Below, in pieces: positions 56,094 through 63,764 of a DNA stretch of 64,000 bases (position 1 is its first letter; each line of letters starts with the position of its first letter). The notes below the pieces were generated by a model. That model saw only the letters and a program-made list of their open reading frames with translations. It did not search any database and was not told the DNA's origin. The position numbers and the translations under genes were made by a program. The stretch is from Granulosicoccus antarcticus IMCC3135 (lineage in GTDB: Bacteria; Pseudomonadota; Gammaproteobacteria; Granulosicoccales; Granulosicoccaceae). The stretch covers positions 700,001 to 764,000 of the forward strand of contig NZ_CP018632.1 in assembly GCF_002215215.1 (NCBI RefSeq), given 5' to 3'.

Positions 56094-58241
56094 TCACTGA
56101 AGTTGCAAAGCGACAGATTCAGGCTTGCTGATTGCGATGGATTCGTCAGCTGCCTGATCCATGGTGCCCTGCAGAGCCGATACATTACGATAGACCAGGA
56201 CGCGGTCATTCGATTTTTCTGCGATGTACACACTGGACCCATCAAAAGCGATATCCACCGGATTGCCAAGCATGGACAAGGGGCCTGCAATGGTTGCAAC
56301 GGGGGTAACTACGCCAGTGGCGGTTGAGGCTGTGTCGATGATATAAAAAGATCCATCAGTGGCGCTTGCTGCATCACCAACATCTGTAGCCATTACTGTA
56401 TCAGTTGCTTCATCATGAACGATGCCATGAATGTTGCTGGTGACACCGTCGGCAGCAATTCGAAAGCTTCTGGTGGGTGTCGCACTGGCGCCCATGGCAA
56501 AAAAGTTGTCATAAACGAGTACATCACCACCGGTACCAGCTGCATACAATCTATCGTTTGCGGCGTCATAATCTGTATCCCAGATAGTGGCATCACCGGT
56601 ATCCATGACGGTGAACATCGGCATGGCATCGCTACCTGCATTCGTGGATAAAACAACCAGACTTGCGGCAACGCTATCACTGCCTGTATCGGAAATGATA
56701 AGAGCACCTTGCTCACCTACAACTTCGATGCCTTTGGGACTAGTCAGTCCTGAGTTGGCTCCACCGATAACACGATCATAATTGTTCGAATTGTTGTCGG
56801 TGTTATCTCGGTTGGCGGCTCCATTTATTGCCAGTATGCCTTTGTCAGTGACGGTGGTGCCATCGGTGATATCAAATACCACATAGCCGTTACCACTTGA
56901 ATCAAGCTGGATGTTTTCCAGAGTGCGAAATGATTGCTGGCCCGGATCACCTGTAACACTGGCTACTGAAATGGCAAGGCCGGTGTCCGCAACGCCTGTG
57001 ACAGAAGGCTCTTCTATGACAGCGATACGTCCTACATTATCATTGTCGGCACCGGTGCCTGTATCCTGCTGTGGGCCAGGATTCTGGCTGACCAACAGCC
57101 TGGAAACACTATCGCCACTGACGATGTCAGATGTATCCTGGATAGTTTCGTTCATTCCCAGTGAGACGATGGACTCAGGTTTTGTAAACGCCATCTGGTA
57201 GCTGGGGGCGATATCTCCACTCAGCTCGCTTACACCATTGAAAACAAGGATGGCATCATTGGATTTTTCAGCAACGATAGCGTTGCCATCCAGGAGCACG
57301 ACATCCACCGGATTGCCAAGCAGGGTCGCTGGTCCAGCGATGGGTGTTGCAGTGACTTCGCCATCCAGTGTTCCGTCATCTGAGAACACGTAGAGTGCGC
57401 CGTCGCTTGCTGAGTCTGCACTGCCGATGTCAGAGACGAGCACCGTACCATTTTCTGCTGAAACGCCATGAAAGTTGATCGACTGCTGTACGCCATCATC
57501 GCCAATAACCGTGATAAGGCGGCTGATGGCATCTTCGCCCAGGGTGACGCTGCCGGTCAGATCAAGCTGGCTGACATCGTCGATTACAGCCAGAGTGCCA
57601 TTGGTCAATGCCAGGTAGAGCTTGTCTTCGGATTCTGAATGAAAGCCATCCCAGCAGCTGGCCGGAAGGTTAATGCTGCTGACGGCTTGGGCTTGTTCAC
57701 CCGCTGTTGTAGAGAAAAACTTCAGATCTGCCTGATCGTCGGTAATGTCACATGAGGCCAGCAGGCCCATCGCGGGTAGTGCGAACAAGCCTTTGCCTGC
57801 AGTGCTGCCGATGATGCGGTCGTTGGCACCGAAGCTGTCCATGTCTGCACGGTAGGCAGCTCGATTGATTGCACGAATACCTTCACTACCTGCTGTGTCA
57901 GCATTCTGGTACAAAGTGCCGTCGGAAGTTGCGCTGAGTCCTTGATTGGCGCCAGTTGCCAATGTCTGGCTCATGGTCGCAAGATCGGGAGAGAAGACGC
58001 TGACGCTGCCAGCGCTTTGGCCATCGTTCATGGCAATAGCAAAGCGACCGGTTGGGATACTCATATCCGTGTTGCCAGTGTCAGTATCCATGTTCGATGA
58101 ATCATCGTCGTTATCACTGCAAGCACTCAGCGTTAGTGCCATGGCGACCGCTAAAAACAGAGGGCGACGTGCCCAAAGCGTTGGTCGTTGGTTCAGTGTG
58201 ATGAGCGATGTGGTGCTGTTGTCTGTTCGTTTGAATGTCAT
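56094..58241 (-). CDS. Putative lipoprotein with duplicated propeller-like repeats
   Basis: 715 residues from ATG 58241 (GAGG upstream), chosen over one 48 bases earlier. The lipobox LSAC (Cys41) is clean, with an Asp-rich stretch after it. Two parts of the chain repeat the same pattern: about residues 290-370 (PIAGPATLLGNPVDVVLLDG, then VAEKSNDAILVFNGVSEL) and the C-terminus (GPLSMLGNPVDIAFDGSSVY, then IAEKSNDRVLVYRNVSAL). The KPESI/KPESV end of each unit is also shared. This looks like a large extracellular beta-propeller built by internal duplication. Ligand and function unknown. Confidence 0.8.
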   Translation of the reverse strand: MTFKRTDNSTTSLITLNQRPTLWARRPLFLAVAMALTLSACSDNDDDSSNMDTDTGNTDMSIPTGRFAIAMNDGQSAGSVSVFSPDLATMSQTLATGANQGLSATSDGTLYQNADTAGSEGIRAINRAAYRADMDSFGANDRIIGSTAGKGLFALPAMGLLASCDITDDQADLKFFSTTAGEQAQAVSSINLPASCWDGFHSESEDKLYLALTNGTLAVIDDVSQLDLTGSVTLGEDAISRLITVIGDDGVQQSINFHGVSAENGTVLVSDIGSADSASDGALYVFSDDGTLDGEVTATPIAGPATLLGNPVDVVLLDGNAIVAEKSNDAILVFNGVSELSGDIAPSYQMAFTKPESIVSLGMNETIQDTSDIVSGDSVSRLLVSQNPGPQQDTGTGADNDNVGRIAVIEEPSVTGVADTGLAISVASVTGDPGQQSFRTLENIQLDSSGNGYVVFDITDGTTVTDKGILAINGAANRDNTDNNSNNYDRVIGGANSGLTSPKGIEVVGEQGALIISDTGSDSVAASLVVLSTNAGSDAMPMFTVMDTGDATIWDTDYDAANDRLYAAGTGGDVLVYDNFFAMGASATPTRSFRIAADGVTSNIHGIVHDEATDTVMATDVGDAASATDGSFYIIDTASTATGVVTPVATIAGPLSMLGNPVDIAFDGSSVYIAEKSNDRVLVYRNVSALQGTMDQAADESIAISKPESVALQLQ

Positions 58242-58532
58242 GTTTTCTTGCCTCAGATAGTGAGCTGATAGTTGGTCTTCAGTAGTCACTACGCACCGTT
58301 AAATGATCGAGATGCACTGTTGCAGAAAATATATTCAACCTGAAAAACAGGCTTGTAGCTGTTGTATTTCCGCGTCGAAATACTCTCTGTTGTGTCATGT
58401 TGAAAGTATTTCATTCGTCATCTTTACGGAGGTATCCGCATCATCCTATGTTCACGCCAAGCAGCAGTGTGTTCCTGCTTTTACGCACACAGTCTTTGGT
58501 GTTTTTATCATTACGCATTCGGAGCATTTACT

Positions 58533-58898
58533 ATGATGTACAGACATTTGATACTTGCAGCCCTTCTTCCCGTCATGGCTACCGTTCAGGCACAAACTAC
58601 ATCCTGGATCGAAGTGGAGGATGGAGACATGATGATCCCGGCACTGTCGATGAGCGTCGATGAGATAGACGGGATGAGCATCTACGACAATACTGGCGAG
58701 CGCGTTGGTGAGGTCGACGATGTACTGGTTGGAGAGGATGGCACTACCATGGCAGCCTCTCTGGATATCGGTGGCTTTCTTGGTATGGGTGAAAGAGATG
58801 TCGTTCTGCCGCTGGAAAGTCTTACCAGGGGCGAGGATGGACTCCTGACGATGATGAGTAAAGAGGAGCTGGAATCGCTGCCGGAGTACGAAGACTAG
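58533..58898 (+). CDS. Exported PRC-barrel domain protein
   Basis: 121 residues from the first of two adjacent ATGs, with GGAG upstream. The signal peptide is MYRHLILAALLPVMATVQA. The mature chain contains one PRC-barrel unit (SIYDNTGERVGEVDDVLVGE, then GGFLGMGERDVVLPLESLTR) and ends in an acidic helix. PRC-barrels of this exported kind are common and of mostly unknown role. Confidence 0.8.
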   Translation: MMYRHLILAALLPVMATVQAQTTSWIEVEDGDMMIPALSMSVDEIDGMSIYDNTGERVGEVDDVLVGEDGTTMAASLDIGGFLGMGERDVVLPLESLTRGEDGLLTMMSKEELESLPEYED

Positions 58899-59052
58899 TC
58901 ATCTGGTGACAGGAGCGATGGTCGCGCGACAAAATCTTTGTCGCTATCTATAACGCTGCTGGCGGTTTCTGATGTGAACTTGAGCCACTTTTGCCTATCG
59001 TACGTATAGTGCCCCAAGACAATTCACAAACTGTGATTCAGGAGAAACCGCC

Positions 59053-59550
59053 ATGGCAGTGCTGATTCGTGACCGTCGTTCCTTTCTGCTAAGTGCCGGG
59101 ATGAGCAGTGTCGCCCTCCTGATGGCTCCCGGCGCTGTGATCAGGCCAGCGCGTGCACAGGCTGTGTTAGAGCCGACATCATCGATGCGCGGCGGTAGTA
59201 ATAACTATTCACCCAATGCCCCGCTGGTCGAGAACCTTGGCACCGGTTTTCTGGTGTCCGGTACTGTGCGCCAGGCCGGTGATGGTGCACCGTTGGGTAA
59301 TGTAAGAATCCAGATCTGGGCTGCAACCGCACGAGGCGGGGAGCGCGAGCCTAGTAATCATGGAAGCGTCATGAGTGCCGCGGACGGGACCTTCAGATTG
59401 GAAATGTCTCAGGTTGTGCCCAACTTTGGCCAGCCGCATGCTCACCTCGCCTATGATGATGAGCACTTCGAGACGGTGTTTCTACGCCCGGTCATGAGTA
59501 GTCCTGAAGATACGAGCGTACAGGCACATTTTGTACTCGCTTCGGCCTGA
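59053..59550 (+). CDS. Tat-exported intradiol-dioxygenase-like protein
   Basis: 165 residues with SD CAGGAGA. The N-terminus has a twin-arginine motif (DRRSFLLSAG) followed by a hydrophobic stretch and an AXA-type cleavage area near PARAQA. The body is a beta-sandwich typical of the intradiol/protocatechuate-dioxygenase fold (VSGTVRQAGDGAPLGNVRIQ, then NFGQPHAHLAYDDEHFETVF). The two Tyr/two His iron set is not fully visible, so a catalytic role is uncertain. It directly precedes the interrupted ferric-reductase-like gene, so the two may act together on an exported redox substrate. Confidence 0.72.
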   Translation: MAVLIRDRRSFLLSAGMSSVALLMAPGAVIRPARAQAVLEPTSSMRGGSNNYSPNAPLVENLGTGFLVSGTVRQAGDGAPLGNVRIQIWAATARGGEREPSNHGSVMSAADGTFRLEMSQVVPNFGQPHAHLAYDDEHFETVFLRPVMSSPEDTSVQAHFVLASA

Positions 59551-60042
59551 AACGCCAGACCGAACTCAGGAGTAGTCTCATCGCTAGTCGCACGGTTAAT
59601 GTCATGATCTGGGCCTTTGTGGCCGGAATCGTCATGACGCCTGTCTTGATCGCGGCCGATAGTTCTCTGCTGGCCGGTAGAGAAGCTGCCTACATTGTTG
59701 GCGGCATGGCAGGCATTCTCGCACTGGCAGTATTGCTGCTGCAGCCACTTCTGGCGGTAGCTTGTCTTCCTGGCATCGCTTTGAGTCAGGCCCGGCGCTG
59801 GCATCGCTGGACGGGCACAGCGCTAGTTGTGGCCGTGGGTATTCACATAGGCGGACTTTATCTGACCAGTCCGCCCGACATGATCGATGCACTTCTGCTA
59901 ATGGCCCCCACGCTGTACTCGCTGTTTGGTGTGATCGCGATGTGGGGCTTGATCCTTATTGTTCTTCTTGTCGCCGGGCGTTCCCGTCTGCGTCTCCGAG
60001 CCGCGCTATGGAGAATGGTTCATCCCTTCAATTCCAAGGATA

Positions 60043-60062
60043 CCCCGCCGTTCAGGGCGGGG
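60043..60062 (+). repeat. Left-end hairpin of IS copy 2
   Basis: Arms CCCCGCC and GGCGGGG (perfect 7-bp stem) around loop GTTCAG, the same structure as 9593-9612 in copy 1. Confidence 0.72.
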
Positions 60063-60114
60063 AGGAATTGGAATGCTGTATATATAACCAGCAGTTGTTG
60101 ACCCTTCTGGGTGA

Positions 60115-61191
60115 ATGGGGGCGGAACGGTTATACAATCGGGCTGTGAAATCAACATGCATCAAGGTTCTCAAAGTCAGGGTAAAAGATCGCCACGCGCC
60201 GCTTTTGCGCAGCATGGCGGCTGAAGTCAATCAGGTATGGAACTACTGCAACGACCTGTCTGATCGTATGATTCGGGAGCGTGGTCGGTGGATGTCCGGA
60301 TTTGACTTCTCTGCTTACACGGTGGGTGCCTCGAAGCAGTTCGAGCACATTGGCAGCAGTACGATTCAGGAAACTGCCGAACACTACGCCAGCAAACGCT
60401 CCTCGGCAAAGCGTCGCAAGCTGAGGTGGCGCAAGAGTTTTGGCGATAAACGCTCGTTGGGGTGGGTGCCCTTCAAGGCTCGGGCAGCTCACTGGAAGCA
60501 CGGGCAGGTCTTCTTTGCAGGTTCTCACTTCAAGGTATGGGACAGCTTCGGTCTTGCCAATTACAGGTTCAGGGCAGGTTGTTTCACTGAGGATGCTCGC
60601 GGTCGATGGTATTTTTGCATCTGTGTCTCGGTTGATCGCACGTGTCCCAAGGGGCAAGACAGTATAGGTATCGATCTTGGTCTGAAAACCGTTGCCACCT
60701 GCAGCGATGGCACCGTGCTGGAGGGACGTTGGTATCGCCACCTGGAAGGCAAGCTTGCCAAGGCACAGCGGGCAAGACGCAAGCGGCGCGCCCGAGCGAT
60801 TCACGCAAAAATCAGGAATCGCAGAGCAGATGCCCTGCATAAATTCAGCCGCAATCTGGTCAATCGATGCGGCGAGATCTACGTGGGAGATGTCAGTAGC
60901 TCGAAGCTGACAAAAACCACGATGGCCAAGTCTGCGCTTGACGCAAGCTGGGCCAGCTTCAAGACAATGCTCGACTACAAGAGCCAGCAGGCCGGTATTG
61001 TCTACCGAGAAATCAATGAAGCCTATACCACGCGAGCGTGCTCCGAATGCGGAAGCCTGTGCGGACCGCAGGGAATAAGAGCTCTTTCGGTAAGAGACTG
61101 GCAATGTGTTGAATGTGGTGTTCAACATGATCGTGACGTTAACGCGGCTCGAAATATTCTCCGTCTCGGCGCAGGACATTGCGCTCCTTAG
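60115..61191 (+). CDS. tnpB: TnpB, RNA-guided nuclease-like protein, intact copy
   Basis: 358 residues read from ATG 60115; a GTG at 60145 is also possible and aligns better with the start of copy 1. All three RuvC carboxylates are visible: Asp187 (IGIDLGLKTV), Glu299 (REINEAYTTR) and Asp341 (HDRDVNAARN). Both zinc-ribbon pairs are present (ACSECG and WQCVECG). The N-terminal helical part starts TCIKVLKVRVKDRH. It should be able to cut DNA next to its TAM when loaded with the element's right-end RNA. It shares the frame and order of motifs with copy 1 but lacks the frameshift. Confidence 0.9.
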   Translation: MGAERLYNRAVKSTCIKVLKVRVKDRHAPLLRSMAAEVNQVWNYCNDLSDRMIRERGRWMSGFDFSAYTVGASKQFEHIGSSTIQETAEHYASKRSSAKRRKLRWRKSFGDKRSLGWVPFKARAAHWKHGQVFFAGSHFKVWDSFGLANYRFRAGCFTEDARGRWYFCICVSVDRTCPKGQDSIGIDLGLKTVATCSDGTVLEGRWYRHLEGKLAKAQRARRKRRARAIHAKIRNRRADALHKFSRNLVNRCGEIYVGDVSSSKLTKTTMAKSALDASWASFKTMLDYKSQQAGIVYREINEAYTTRACSECGSLCGPQGIRALSVRDWQCVECGVQHDRDVNAARNILRLGAGHCAP

Positions 61192-61250
61192 TGGGAGTCC
61201 TCTTTCTTTCTTTAGGGAGAGGAGGATGTCAAAACGCTCTGGCGATGATT
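61075..61250 (+). ncRNA. Predicted right-end (omega) RNA of IS copy 2 with guide into host DNA
   Basis: By analogy with characterised TnpB elements, the RNA should end at the right end (61232) with the terminal hairpin at 61198-61223, and continue about 16 bases into host sequence beginning AACGCTCTGG (61233). The guide matches the restored ferric-reductase-like gene. The 5' limit is not determinable by eye. Confidence 0.4.
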
Positions 61251-61425
61251 GTGGTCGTTACCAGTGTCTCCCATGCGCTGATGATCGAGGGGACCATGGG
61301 GCAGGTGTCCAAGCTGGTTCTGTGTGTCAGTGTGCTGACAACCACCGTAGTGGTGACTGTAAGACTGCGTTTCATGAATGCCACAAAGCGGTAGCCGTGC
61401 TCGATTCTGTCGACTTTGTCTATTC

Positions 61426-61456
61426 TTGAGCTTCATCTGCGGTAGCACTCTATAAT
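61426..61456 (+). promoter_or_regulatory. Predicted promoter of the rhodanese-YeeE operon
   Basis: TTGAGC (61426-61431) and a perfect -10 TATAAT (61451-61456) with a 19-base spacer, slightly long. The transcript would start near 61463, about 67 bases before the rhodanese ATG. It could be used independently of the interrupted gene upstream. Confidence 0.45.
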
Positions 61457-61529
61457 CGAGTCGTTAAAGATGACAGCTCCGGAACCTCTGAGTCTGTCGT
61501 ATCACTCTTGCCACAAGGATAGAGAAACC

Positions 61530-62462
61530 ATGAAATTTCAAGCCTGCCTGATGTCCGCGACGCTGCTGGGTTTTACCTCAGCCGTCTCGGCAGTCTCCTC
61601 TTTTGGCCCTCTTGTTACCCCGGCACAATTGTCGGAAGGGCTAGGCGATGTCCAGCCTCTGATACTGGATATTCGAGGTGACGACTATTCCAAGAGTCAT
61701 ATACCTGGCTCAATCTCTGCGCCTTATGGTCTGTTCAGGGGCCCGAAGGACAATCCTGGTCAGGTGCCCGATGTTGCGACTCTGGAGCAAACGTATGAGG
61801 CGCTTGGACTGGATACGGGGCGTGCGGTCGTTATTGTTCCTGCAGGCAAGGACGATTCTGATTTTGGAGCGGCAGCACGGGTGTACTGGACGCTGAAATC
61901 GTCCGGTTTCTCTGATCTTTCAATCCTCAACGGAGGTGCGCTGGCCTGGCAGAATCAGGATCTGGCGATGAATGCAGAAGCTGTGACCCCGCAACCGAGC
62001 GAACTGGAAATCACCTTTTCTGATAACTGGACTGCCCAGACGGAGGAGGTTGTAGCGGCAACCAGAGGTGAGGTGGATGCATTGCTACTTGACGCCCGGC
62101 CAGTTGATTTCTACGAAGGGCGCAAGAGTCACGGAGCGGCTGCACGTCCGGGCACTTTACCAGGTGCTGCGAATCTGGAGTACAGCTCGTTCTTTGATGC
62201 CGGCTCGCCGGCCATGTCCAGCAGTACAAGCTCTGCGAGTCTGCTGGAAAAGCTTGGCGTCGAAGAGGGTGAGGAAATCGTCTCCTTTTGTAATACCGGA
62301 CATTGGGCCGCTACCAATTGGTTTGCGCTGTCCGAAGTTGCCGGGCTGGATAACGTCAAGCTGTACCCGGGGTCCATGGTCGAGTACTCGAATACCGACA
62401 ACGAGATGGAAAATACGCCGGGCGTTGTCAAGAACTTCCTCAACAAGATCAAAGGTAACTGA
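61530..62462 (+). CDS. Exported two-domain rhodanese (sulfurtransferase)
   Basis: 310 residues from ATG 61530 (AAGGA upstream), chosen over one 60 bases earlier since the signal peptide starts here (MKFQACLMSATLLGFTSAVSA). The N-terminal rhodanese unit (LILDIRGDDYSKSHIPGSIS) has no catalytic Cys in the loop position (VPAGKDDSD). The C-terminal unit has the active loop with Cys254 in SFCNTGHWAA. It would transfer a sulfane sulfur in the periplasm. Its stop abuts the YeeE-type gene, so the two form an operon for sulfur handling. Confidence 0.87.
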   Translation: MKFQACLMSATLLGFTSAVSAVSSFGPLVTPAQLSEGLGDVQPLILDIRGDDYSKSHIPGSISAPYGLFRGPKDNPGQVPDVATLEQTYEALGLDTGRAVVIVPAGKDDSDFGAAARVYWTLKSSGFSDLSILNGGALAWQNQDLAMNAEAVTPQPSELEITFSDNWTAQTEEVVAATRGEVDALLLDARPVDFYEGRKSHGAAARPGTLPGAANLEYSSFFDAGSPAMSSSTSSASLLEKLGVEEGEEIVSFCNTGHWAATNWFALSEVAGLDNVKLYPGSMVEYSNTDNEMENTPGVVKNFLNKIKGN

Positions 62463-63596
62463 TTGTCAGTGAGCACCACGGTCGTAGAGGATAAGGTCGG
62501 ACATCCGTTTTTACAGCGTAGCGCCCTGGTTGCGGCAGCACTGATTCTGGTGCTTGCTGTGGCCATTCTGGCAGGTGTGCGGTACGGGCTCATGCTGATG
62601 ATCGGTTTGGGCTTCGGGCTGGCGCTGGAAGGTTTGCGGTTCGGCTTTGCAGGGCCATGGCGAGCCATGATTCTGAGGCGTGAGCCATCGGGAATTCTTG
62701 CGCAACTACTAGCCATCGGCATTGTGAGTGTTGTTGCCATCCCGTTGATCGAGATGAGTGGTGGTGAGTTGATCGGTGCCCAGGCGCCTGTGGGCTGGGC
62801 AATGATCGGTGGGGCCTTTGTCTTTGGCATGGCCATGCAGGTGGTGATGGGCTGCGGCTCGGGTACGCTGGTCAATGCAGGTTCCGGAAATCCTGTCGGT
62901 TTGCTCGCCTTGCCATTTTTTGCCATTGGCAGCTTTGCCGGTGCCTTTCATCTGTTTGCCTGGACTGAATTGGGAGCTTTGCCGGTGATTCGATTTACCG
63001 GCTGGAGCGGCGCTGTCATAACGCTGGTCGCGCTGGCAGGTGTCGCCGTGTGCTTTCTGCGTCAGGCAGCGCCTGAGAACCGCACCATCTCTCGTCGCTA
63101 CGTGATAGCGGCAGTGATCATTGCTGTCCTGGCACTTCTGAACCTGGTGGTGGCAGGGCAACCCTGGGGCGTCGTTTATGGACTTGGAGTATGGGCGGCC
63201 AAAGGCGCTACCGCCGTCGGCGTCGACTTGTCAGGTTCGGCATTCTGGGCCGCTCCTGAGTCACTCGAGCGAGTCCAGTCCAGCCTGCTGACCGACTACA
63301 CCTCGCTGACCAATATTGGCATCATGACGGGCGCATTCCTGGTTGCAAGCTGGCGCGCCGGAGGACTGTCGCAGAAACTTCCACGACTACCTCTGCGTGC
63401 CTGGTTGGCCACTATCGTGGCTGGATTTCTGTTGGGGTATTCGTCACGGCTAGCCTTTGGCTGTAACGTAGGCGCCTATTTTTCAGGGATATCCACTGGT
63501 AGTCTGCATGGCTGGGTGTGGTTTGTGGCAGCCTTTGCAGGGTCGATACAAGGCGTTCGACTGCGACCATTGCTGGGTCTGGAGGCTCGTTCATGA
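62463..63596 (+). CDS. YeeE/YedE-family membrane protein (thiosulfate transporter-like)
   Basis: 377 residues from a TTG directly after the rhodanese stop (AAGG 7 bases upstream; a GTG two codons on is possible). About ten helices. The conserved cysteine loops of the family are visible: MQVVMGCGSGTLVNAGSGN and RLAFGCNVGAYFSGIS. Characterised members import thiosulfate or related sulfur species through persulfide relay on these cysteines. Overlaps the next small gene by 4 bases. Confidence 0.88.
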   Translation: MSVSTTVVEDKVGHPFLQRSALVAAALILVLAVAILAGVRYGLMLMIGLGFGLALEGLRFGFAGPWRAMILRREPSGILAQLLAIGIVSVVAIPLIEMSGGELIGAQAPVGWAMIGGAFVFGMAMQVVMGCGSGTLVNAGSGNPVGLLALPFFAIGSFAGAFHLFAWTELGALPVIRFTGWSGAVITLVALAGVAVCFLRQAAPENRTISRRYVIAAVIIAVLALLNLVVAGQPWGVVYGLGVWAAKGATAVGVDLSGSAFWAAPESLERVQSSLLTDYTSLTNIGIMTGAFLVASWRAGGLSQKLPRLPLRAWLATIVAGFLLGYSSRLAFGCNVGAYFSGISTGSLHGWVWFVAAFAGSIQGVRLRPLLGLEARS

Positions 63597-63757
63597 CGCG
63601 CCGTGTGACGGCGGTAACAGGCCTGGCCTTGTTGTTCGCGCTGATAGTTGCAGACTTCATCGGCTCGCCACCCAACCCTTATCAGCAGCCTGCAATCGTT
63701 GCTCTAGGGTCAGGTGCTGCCAGTTCTGGTGGATTCTGCGGTGCCTTGCCAGAATAG
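63593..63757 (+). CDS. Small membrane protein downstream of YeeE
   Basis: 54 residues, coupled by a 4-base ATGA overlap. One helix (LALLFALIVADFIG) is followed by a short tail rich in Pro, Gly and Ser (GSPPNPYQQPAIV) and a single Cys near the end. The tight coupling suggests it is a real accessory subunit. Family not recognised. Confidence 0.6.
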   Translation: MTRRVTAVTGLALLFALIVADFIGSPPNPYQQPAIVALGSGAASSGGFCGALPE

Positions 63758-63764
63758 AGCTGAA

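Larger units (their letters stand above)
60030..61232 (+). mobile_element. IS200/IS605-superfamily (IS1341-like) element, TnpB only, copy 2
   Basis: About 1203 bp. Frame restoration of the host gene places the junctions at 60029/61233, with a 2-base ambiguity because AA occurs on both sides; the alternative left flank would end TTCAA. The right end is again TCAA. It carries the same left hairpin as copy 1 (60043-60062), a similar right hairpin (TCCTCT 61198-61203, AGAGGA 61218-61223) and one intact TnpB gene. It has no tnpA. Copies 1 and 2 are related but clearly different in sequence, so these are separate arrivals rather than a recent duplication. Confidence 0.82.
59604..61394 (+). pseudogene. 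Ferric-reductase-like transmembrane protein gene interrupted by a TnpB element
   Basis: The first part (59604-60029) gives 142 residues of a helical membrane protein: VAGIVMTPVLIAADSSLLAG, HRWTGTALVVAVGIHIGGLY with a heme-ligand-type His pair, ending LWRMVHPF. The second part (61233-61394) starts NALAMIVVVTSVSHALMIEG and ends FMNATKR. Joined in frame they give a 195-residue protein whose WRMVHPFNALA segment matches the W-x-x-L-H-x-x-N-x-L-A pattern of ferric-reductase-like domains. An ATG at 59604 is used, but the best SD (AGGAG) is about 30 bases upstream, so the true start may be a rarer codon. Non-functional while the element is present. Confidence 0.8.

Noticed and set aside
58926-58944. 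Eight-bp hairpin after the PRC-barrel gene as a terminator
   Set aside because: It is short and followed by mixed bases, so it is not distinguishable from chance.
60151-61179. 342-codon minus-strand frame antisense to the intact tnpB
   Set aside because: It mirrors the coding frame of TnpB, has no domain, signal or ribosome-binding site, and is best explained by codon bias on the other strand.
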